DNA from: a virus | Direction: 5' to 3' (one strand) | DNA length: 35,686 nucleotides | IMG/VR virus record: IMGVR_UViG_3300036782_000028 | Coordinates: 1 to 35,686 of that record | Part shown: positions 31,802-35,686 of the stretch, one piece after another | How the letters are laid out: the number at the start of each line of letters is the position of its first letter | Position numbering within the stretch: position 1 is the stretch's first letter | Position numbers and translations under genes: made by a program | Notes under the pieces: generated by a model | What the model saw: only the letters and a program-made list of their open reading frames with translations | Told to the model about the DNA's origin: nothing | The model's database searches: none

Positions 31802-32019
31802 TTTCGGTACTCCACGTTGTATGTTTCGTGAGTCATTAACCGCCAATCCTTACCGCCGTTTTTACTCAGCAAGCGCCAGCGATAGCCAATATCTATTTTC
31901 AGGTAGCCGTGTGGCTTAATACGGCGAAATACCCGATTGCCTCGGCGAAACTGAGTTAATAAAGAAATGGCTTTACGGTAGACGTCTGGCTTGGCAGCGG
32001 TGCCAGCAAGCGTTATCAC
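31798..32019 (-). CDS. Small basic early protein (73 aa)
   Basis: This protein reads MITLAGTAAKPDVYRKAISLLTQFRRGNRV, then KIDIGYRWRLLSKNGGKDWRLMTHETYNVEYRK. It is strongly basic. The second half, with a strand-turn-strand pattern and WRLLS...WRLMTHE, recurs in P2-like and lambdoid early regions; I recall no function. It overlaps both neighbours by four bases. Confidence 0.7.
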   Translation of the reverse strand: MITLAGTAAKPDVYRKAISLLTQFRRGNRVFRRIKPHGYLKIDIGYRWRLLSKNGGKDWRLMTHETYNVEYRK

Positions 32020-32216
32020 TGTGCAACCCCCTGAGAATTAGTGGCCCCAACATTTTGACGGGCACTTATCCAGCTTTTCAGCATGGAAATAATTTGCTCG
32101 CGGGTAGCGTTGTCGGCTTCTAAATGTTCAACTCGCGCGCTTAACAACTCCAGAAGTTGCAACCGCGAGGAGCGGCGGGCTTCCGTCAGTAATTCCATTA
32201 ATTCAACATCATTCAT
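32016..32216 (-). CDS. Small helical early protein (66 aa)
   Basis: This protein begins MNDVELMELLTEARRSSRLQLLELLSARVEHLEADNATREQIISMLKSW, almost entirely helical with leucine heptads, so a short coiled-coil dimer is likely. ATG 32216 has GGGGG seven bases upstream. I do not recognise the family. The stop overlaps the next start. Confidence 0.65.
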   Translation of the reverse strand: MNDVELMELLTEARRSSRLQLLELLSARVEHLEADNATREQIISMLKSWISARQNVGATNSQGVAQ

Positions 32217-32298
32217 AAAACCCCCTGAATTCAGGATGTGAGAAACCCGCCACCGTAAAGGCAGCATTGATTTCTATTCAGTAATTAGGCGTGGTTAT

Positions 32299-32607
32299 TT
32301 AGTCGCAATCGCCCAGATGCATTAATGTGGGAATGGTAATACTTAATTTCTGTAATGCTTTAATACCGCGATAAATTGCCCGACGTTCAGCGATGCTCAT
32401 ATCTTCAAATTTCATATTTATGTGCTGCGCTGTTAGCTCTACACGGCTATTAGTATTTGCCAATGTACAAATGGCCATCTTTTCGGCCTTCATTAACTTG
32501 TCATAAAAACAGGCTGTATGATTTTTATTCCTTGCGTTAGCAAGTAATTGCTTGGCGTTATCAACGAACTTTCCAGCCGATTTAACCTGTTCTGCCGTCA
32601 TGCTCAT
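32299..32607 (-). CDS. Hypothetical early protein (102 aa)
   Basis: I do not recognise this protein. It is predicted to be mostly helical, MSMTAEQVKSAGKFVDNAKQLLANARNK, with a later MSIAERRAIYRGIKALQKL segment, and ends LMHLGDCD. Its base composition is more AT-rich than the neighbours. It is the first gene after the hairpin-rich gap at 32608-32716 and is followed by 82 bases without a gene. It is not recognisably P2 gpB, which is larger and lies in this region in P2. Confidence 0.6.
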   Translation of the reverse strand: MSMTAEQVKSAGKFVDNAKQLLANARNKNHTACFYDKLMKAEKMAICTLANTNSRVELTAQHINMKFEDMSIAERRAIYRGIKALQKLSITIPTLMHLGDCD

Positions 32608-32630
32608 AAAAATACCTCATACTTTATTGC

Positions 32631-32714
32631 CTATTTGGTAGCGCGCCCTATGACGCCAATCACCCACCAGTTAATGGAAAGGTGCGCTACCAGATAGGGC
32701 CGGGCTTTCCCGGC
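32631..32714 (-). other. Two hairpins in an early-operon gap
   Basis: A long stem pairs 32631-32644 (CTATTTGGTAGCGC) with 32684-32697 (GCGCTACCAGATAG), 14 bp with one G-U, around a 39-base loop. A second stem directly follows on the plus strand, GCCGGG-CTTT-CCCGGC (32699-32714). No T-tract follows, so neither is a plain terminator. The gap interrupts an otherwise overlapping gene run, so a regulatory or processing role in the transcript is possible. Confidence 0.6.
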
Positions 32715-32716
32715 TA

Positions 32717-32989
32717 TCAGATGAAATTCGCGATTTCGCGCGGGAATGGGATATCACCGTTATTGCAACGTGACACCAAGCCATCAATAACGGCAGCGGC
32801 TACGCCATCGCCTGCGGCTTCTGCGGCGCTCAATAATCCGGTGAGTCCAATACTTAGACGGAATGCATGGTCATTCAATGAGACGGCGCGGACTGCTGGC
32901 GCTATTGCACTGGCCGCATTAATATTTTGTGCCTTGCCGTGATATTGCGTAAGCAGGTCGTTAACCAAAATGATGTATGCCTGTTTCAT
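32717..32989 (-). CDS. Hypothetical early protein (90 aa)
   Basis: The protein reads MKQAYIILVNDLLTQYHGKAQNINAASAIAPAVRAVSLNDHAFRLSIGLTGLLSAAEAAGDGVAAAV, rich in alanine and helical. No motif is recognised. It overlaps the preceding gene by four bases (ATGA) and lies third from the early promoter, upstream of the hairpin gap. Confidence 0.65.
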   Translation of the reverse strand: MKQAYIILVNDLLTQYHGKAQNINAASAIAPAVRAVSLNDHAFRLSIGLTGLLSAAEAAGDGVAAAVIDGLVSRCNNGDIPFPREIANFI

Positions 32990-33198
32990 GCTGCCACCTG
33001 GTGCTGTGCGTAAAGTTGGTCGATATAGCCGGTTGCCTGCGCTTGCGCATCGAACAAGCCGTAAGACTGATCACCCTGGCTGACTTCATACCTGGCAGAC
33101 GGTGTTACAGCCTTGCGCGGGCGGTAAGTAATGACAAAGCCGCGATAGCGTGATGAATTGCGGCTTATTTTGGTGATAGCGTGTTCAATTGGCTGCAT
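32986..33198 (-). CDS. Hypothetical early protein (70 aa)
   Basis: This basic protein reads MQPIEHAITKISRNSSRYRGFVITYRPRKAVTPSARYEVSQGDQSYGLFDAQAQATGYIDQLYAQHQ. A beta-rich middle is followed by a helix. I recognise no family. It starts nine bases after the Cox-like gene. Confidence 0.65.
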   Translation of the reverse strand: MQPIEHAITKISRNSSRYRGFVITYRPRKAVTPSARYEVSQGDQSYGLFDAQAQATGYIDQLYAQHQVAA

Positions 33199-33207
33199 AT
33201 TCCCGTC

Positions 33208-33411
33208 TCAACTATTGGCTATTGCGTCTTTCAGCATGGCGACGAGGTTCACTTCGATCTTGTCCTTCGGATTCACCTTCGGACGAATGATGATCCGGCC
33301 ATCCCTAACCATTCGCCGACAAGTGCCGATCGGTAACCGCGTCATTTCCGCATAGGCATCAAGGGAAACGTAGCCGGTAGGAACGGTGATGTTTATCGTG
33401 GTGTTCCCCAT
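33208..33411 (-). CDS. cox: Cox-like regulator/excisionase
   Basis: This 67-residue protein has the winged-helix pattern of phage Cox and excisionase proteins: YVSLDAYAEMTRLPIGTCRRMVRDGRIIIRPKVNPKDKIEVNL. In P2, Cox represses the lysogeny promoter and directs integrase to excision. Its place near the start of the early operon, divergent from the repressor, supports the call. It is shorter than P2 Cox (91) and is the second gene here, not the first. Confidence 0.8.
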   Translation of the reverse strand: MGNTTINITVPTGYVSLDAYAEMTRLPIGTCRRMVRDGRIIIRPKVNPKDKIEVNLVAMLKDAIANS

Positions 33412-33422
33412 GAATGACCCCG

Positions 33423-33614
33423 TTACTCAGCCTGAAAAGATTCAATACCGCGCAGGTACAAAAGGCGCGCCATGCTTGAAACAGAACGGCTTTGTGTGGC
33501 CGCTATTGCCTCCAATTCCGATATTTCTTGGTTTGACAAGCTCATCGGAATTCTTTTTTTTCCAGCGACTCCGCGCGGTAATCGCGAGCGCTGATCATGA
33601 TTGGCTTGTTTCAT
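33423..33614 (-). CDS. Ribbon-helix-helix-like early protein
   Basis: This 63-residue protein has a basic N-terminus (MKQANHDQRSRLPRGVAGKKRI) followed by RIPMSLSNQEISELEAIAATQSRSVSSMARLLYLRGIESF. The strand, helix and helix order with that spacing is the Arc/MetJ-type fold. An in-frame ATG at 33545 falls within the expected strand, so ATG 33614 is preferred although it lacks a visible ribosome-binding site. It is the first gene of the early operon, ahead of Cox. It may bind the lysis-lysogeny switch. Confidence 0.7.
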   Translation of the reverse strand: MKQANHDQRSRLPRGVAGKKRIPMSLSNQEISELEAIAATQSRSVSSMARLLYLRGIESFQAE

Positions 33615-33674
33615 AGTGTTATATTGTGATCCACTAAGTTCCTGTACAACACAATCTAAGGAAGAAATGTTCCT
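33615..33674. promoter_or_regulatory. Lysis-lysogeny switch region with divergent promoters
   Basis: This 60-bp gap lies between the early operon and the repressor. For the early promoter, TTGTAC (33649-33644) and AATATA (33625-33620) on the minus strand fit, with an 18-bp spacer, putting the start close to the first ATG. ATTGTG (33624-33629) and CACAAT (33650-33655) form an inverted pair and are candidate repressor half-sites. A promoter for the repressor is not clear by eye. Confidence 0.55.
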
Positions 33675-34043
33675 ATGTCAATCGGAAATGAGGAATTATT
33701 GTTCCTGATAGGCTCCCGCTTGCGCGAAGAAAGGGAAAAATCAGGTCACAGCCAAGAATCCATGGCTTCAAATTTTGGGATATCAACCCGCACTTGGGGT
33801 AAGTATGAGCGTGGGGAAACTATGCCCGATGCTGCGACACTTGCGATGTTAAATAGCCATTACGGTGTAGACGTTGCTTATGTGCTAACTGGCGTAAAAA
33901 CTCCGCAATCAAGCATTTCTGTAGAGGAGCAACGATTAGTGGATAATTACCGAGCAATGGACGACTCGGCACGGTTAAATATACAGGCGGTTGGCGATTC
34001 GTTCGCGCATTCAAAACCAATTAAAAAGGTAGGTGAGAAATGA
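33675..34043 (+). CDS. C: Phage repressor C (XRE family)
   Basis: This 122-residue protein has an N-terminal helix-turn-helix, LIGSRLREEREKSGHSQESMASNFGISTRTWGKYERGETMPDAATLAML (residues about 11-59), and a short C-terminal part for dimerisation (SVEEQRLVDNYRAMDDSARLNIQAVGDSF). It lacks a LexA-type self-cleavage domain, so induction by DNA damage needs another protein, as for 186 with Tum. It is divergent from the early operon, where P2 C lies. AAGGA is 12 bases before the ATG, long for a start, and fits better with a small overlapping frame at 33667. Confidence 0.9.
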   Translation: MSIGNEELLFLIGSRLREEREKSGHSQESMASNFGISTRTWGKYERGETMPDAATLAMLNSHYGVDVAYVLTGVKTPQSSISVEEQRLVDNYRAMDDSARLNIQAVGDSFAHSKPIKKVGEK

Positions 34044-34453
34044 AAGGATTTAATACTCAATTATCGTATTTTTTAAAAAGCATATTTATATTATTTTTCG
34101 CAATTCTGGCTTTAAGCACAAATAGTGCCTTTGCCAAGGATTGGTATCAAGGCGGAACGCTCCACGAAGCCAATGCGCTCACATGGCAAAAGGCTACTCA
34201 GCAAAACAAGCTTGCCACCTGCGCTGATTTCATTGCTGGGTTGTATAGCAAGGATTTATTGGCACCGGAAATAAGCGAAAAAATGAAATCAGTTGAGGAT
34301 TTCAAACCTTATGCTTCTGAATTAGTAAAACAACTTGATGCAGCTTTTGCACCAGAATCAGACCCGGCTCAGAATAAGAAAATGTTTACTAACCAAACTG
34401 TCAAATCAACAGCAATGATGCTCATGATCATGATGAAGTGGGTACAAAATTAA
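34040..34453 (+). CDS. Exported protein in the lysogeny operon
   Basis: This 137-residue protein has a clear signal peptide: MKGFNTQLSYFLKS, then a hydrophobic core FILFFAILAL and a cleavage site after Ala32 (AFA-KD). The mature part begins KDWYQGGTLHEANALTWQKATQQNKLATCADFIAGLY, is helical and has one cysteine. No lipobox or catalytic motif is seen. The start overlaps the repressor stop and the stop overlaps the integrase start, so it is transcribed in the lysogen. It is AT-rich compared with its neighbours. Similar exported proteins occur next to integrase genes of other elements, with no assigned role as far as I recall. A periplasmic exclusion or fitness role is conceivable. Confidence 0.8.
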   Translation: MKGFNTQLSYFLKSIFILFFAILALSTNSAFAKDWYQGGTLHEANALTWQKATQQNKLATCADFIAGLYSKDLLAPEISEKMKSVEDFKPYASELVKQLDAAFAPESDPAQNKKMFTNQTVKSTAMMLMIMMKWVQN

Positions 34454-35499
34454 TGGCTGTCAGCAAACTTCCGTCGGGAAAATGGTTGTGCCAGTGCTTC
34501 CCGTACGGGCGTGACGGGAAGCGTGTTCGAAAGCAGTTCGCCACGAAAGGAGAGGCGCTTTCTCATGAGCGCCGCCTCATGGCAAATAAAAAAGCCGTCG
34601 AAGTCGGAAACGGTGCGGTTAAATTGGCCGACCTGATCCAACGTTGGTATGACATGCACGGCAAAACGCTGACATCCGGGGAATCGCGACTTTCAAAACT
34701 TCAAGCCATTTGCGAACGATTAGGCGACCCTATGGCGCATGAGGTCGATAAAAATATGTTTGCCGTTTACCGTGAGCGCCGGCTGGCTGGTGAATGGCTG
34801 GCTAAGGGCCGTAAAACGATAAAAGAGGCCACGGTTAACCGTGAGCAATCATATCTACATGCCGTGTATTCTGAACTGAAACGACTGGGAGAATGGGAAG
34901 GCAATAATCCACTTGATGGCATTCGCCAGTTTAAAGAGGGTGATCAGGAGTTGTCATTCCTTTACCCCGATGAAATTAAGCGGCTATTGGCGGCCTGCGA
35001 TGATTCGGATAATAAAAGCCTCGGCATTATAGTTCGCCTTTGCTTGGCTACCGGCGCAAGGTGGGGGGAGGCTGAGTCAATGCGACAATCTCAGGTATTG
35101 CCTGGGCGCGTATCGTTTATTAACACCAAGAGCAACAAGAACAGAACGGTTCCCATATCAAAACGGTTACAGGCTTTGCTGCCCAAAACACGCGGTGCGC
35201 TTTTTACCTCGTCATATGATGCGTTCAAGCATGCGCTTAAACGGGCTGGTATTGAATTGCCAACGGGGCAACGCACACACGTTTTGCGGCACACATTCGC
35301 TAGTCATTTCATGATGGGTGGTGGCAATATTTTGGTGCTTCAACAAATACTAGGCCACAGTACAATCATGATGACAATGCGCTATGCGCACTTTGCCCCT
35401 GATCACCTGGAGGCGGCCTTAACGCTGAATCCATTTGATAAAATTCTGGATGAGAACAGTCCCGGAAAAGTGGCAGCAGAAACGCATATTGCGCTATAG
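34453..35499 (+). CDS. int: Tyrosine integrase
   Basis: This 348-residue recombinase integrates and excises the prophage. An arm-binding N-terminal domain (MAVSKLPSGKWLCQCFPYGRDGKRVRKQFATKGEA) is followed by a SAM-like domain and the catalytic domain. The active residues are Arg203 (TGARWGE), Lys226 (NTKSNKN), His276 and Arg279 (HVLRHTFASHF), His302 (LGHSTI) and nucleophile Tyr311 (MRYAHF). The length is near P2 Int (337). ATG 34453 overlaps the previous stop (TAATG). It lies 71 bp from attR. Confidence 0.97.
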   Translation: MAVSKLPSGKWLCQCFPYGRDGKRVRKQFATKGEALSHERRLMANKKAVEVGNGAVKLADLIQRWYDMHGKTLTSGESRLSKLQAICERLGDPMAHEVDKNMFAVYRERRLAGEWLAKGRKTIKEATVNREQSYLHAVYSELKRLGEWEGNNPLDGIRQFKEGDQELSFLYPDEIKRLLAACDDSDNKSLGIIVRLCLATGARWGEAESMRQSQVLPGRVSFINTKSNKNRTVPISKRLQALLPKTRGALFTSSYDAFKHALKRAGIELPTGQRTHVLRHTFASHFMMGGGNILVLQQILGHSTIMMTMRYAHFAPDHLEAALTLNPFDKILDENSPGKVAAETHIAL

Positions 35500-35570
35500 C
35501 GGTCTACGATGAGCAATTGCAAGAGGCTGATTATACATAACTTATTGAAATGAAAAGCATGTTGAAGCTT

Positions 35571-35686
35571 TTTAAAATCCCTCGGCTTATGGCTGTGCGG
35601 GTTCAAGTCCCGCCCCGGGTACCAGGAAAATAAATTCAAGAATAACAAAGCAATAAGTAGTAATGTCGTGACCGCCGGAAGGCGGT
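35571..35686 (+). repeat. attR: tRNA 3' half and terminator copy
   Basis: Bases 35571-35633 are identical to 36-98. The similarity then runs to the end of the window with three differences and includes the terminator hairpin (35671-35686). The copy lacks the 5' part of the tRNA, so it is not a gene. It should be the original host 3' end, displaced by integration. Bases 35500-35570, between the int stop and this repeat, show no gene or terminator. Confidence 0.94.

Larger units (their letters stand above)
36..35633. mobile_element. Complete P2-like prophage in tRNA-Leu
   Basis: The element is bounded by exact 63-bp direct repeats taken from the 3' half of a tRNA-Leu gene. It carries an intact P2 gene set: integrase, repressor, Cox-like protein, rolling-circle initiator A, terminase P and M, portal Q, capsid N, scaffold O, completion L, the lysis cassette, baseplate V/W/J/I, fibres, sheath, tube, tape measure, and tail genes E, U and D plus ogr. 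I see no frameshift, stop or insertion sequence in a structural gene. Late genes run leftwards from O and rightwards through P and Q, as in P2. The accessory cargo is HigBA at the left end, the fibre block, the DNA-modification genes in the early operon, and the exported protein between repressor and integrase. The prophage looks competent for induction, which is an inference from gene content. Confidence 0.97.

Noticed and set aside
35571-35623. A second tRNA gene at the right end
   Set aside because: Only the 3' part from the anticodon loop onward is present; the acceptor 5' strand and D-arm are missing, as expected of attR.

Overview
This window holds an essentially complete P2-like prophage of about 35.5 kb (Peduoviridae type), integrated into the 3' half of a tRNA-Leu(UAA) gene. 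The tRNA resembles enterobacterial leuZ, and the phage genes and G+C balance fit a host in Enterobacterales, perhaps Serratia or a related genus; the genus is an inference. The tRNA is at 4-89. Exact 63-bp repeats at 36-98 and 35571-35633 mark attL and attR, and similarity continues beyond them through the tRNA terminator.

Layout from left to right. 1-1265: tRNA, attL, three 11-bp-phased repeats that may bind integrase, a HigBA-type toxin-antitoxin pair, and ogr, the late-gene activator. 1266-20057, all on the minus strand: the late genes in the P2 order read backwards: D, U, T, E/E' (with a programmed -1 frameshift), FII, FI, a variable receptor-binding block (gpH-like fibre, a possible lectin-like protein, an SGNH-esterase spike), I, J, W, V, S, R, lysC/lysB, K, Y, X, L, M, N, O. 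20248-23055, plus strand: terminase ATPase P and portal Q. 23056-24132: terminators, a three-copy palindromic array with 33-bp period, a candidate cos site, and a small gene behind a near-consensus LexA box. 24133-33614, minus strand: the early operon. Reading from its promoter it encodes a ribbon-helix-helix-like protein, a Cox-like protein, several small unknowns, a DksA/TraR zinc finger, a DnaQ-like exonuclease, Dam, a DUF3850 protein, a C5 methyltransferase, Ea22-like and NinX-like proteins, and the rolling-circle initiator A. 33675-35499, plus strand: the lysogeny operon of repressor, exported protein and integrase.

How it works together. The repressor and the early promoter face each other across 33615-33674. 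Repressor, exported protein and integrase overlap by a few bases, so the exported protein should be made in the lysogen. After induction the early operon supplies Cox and A. Ogr then activates the late genes. I find the dyad TTGT-N12-ACAA at three places only, between O and P, upstream of V, and upstream of FI, which match the P2 late promoters. At two of them a CATARG -10-like hexamer lies at exactly the same distance from the dyad centre. The LexA box upstream of the 80-aa gene suggests an SOS induction switch in the position that tum holds in phage 186.

Most of the window is well-understood P2 biology. The parts most likely to be new are the SOS-controlled 80-aa gene, the 33-bp-phased palindromes next to cos, the esterase/lectin receptor-binding block, the exported lysogeny protein, and several small early proteins without an assigned role.
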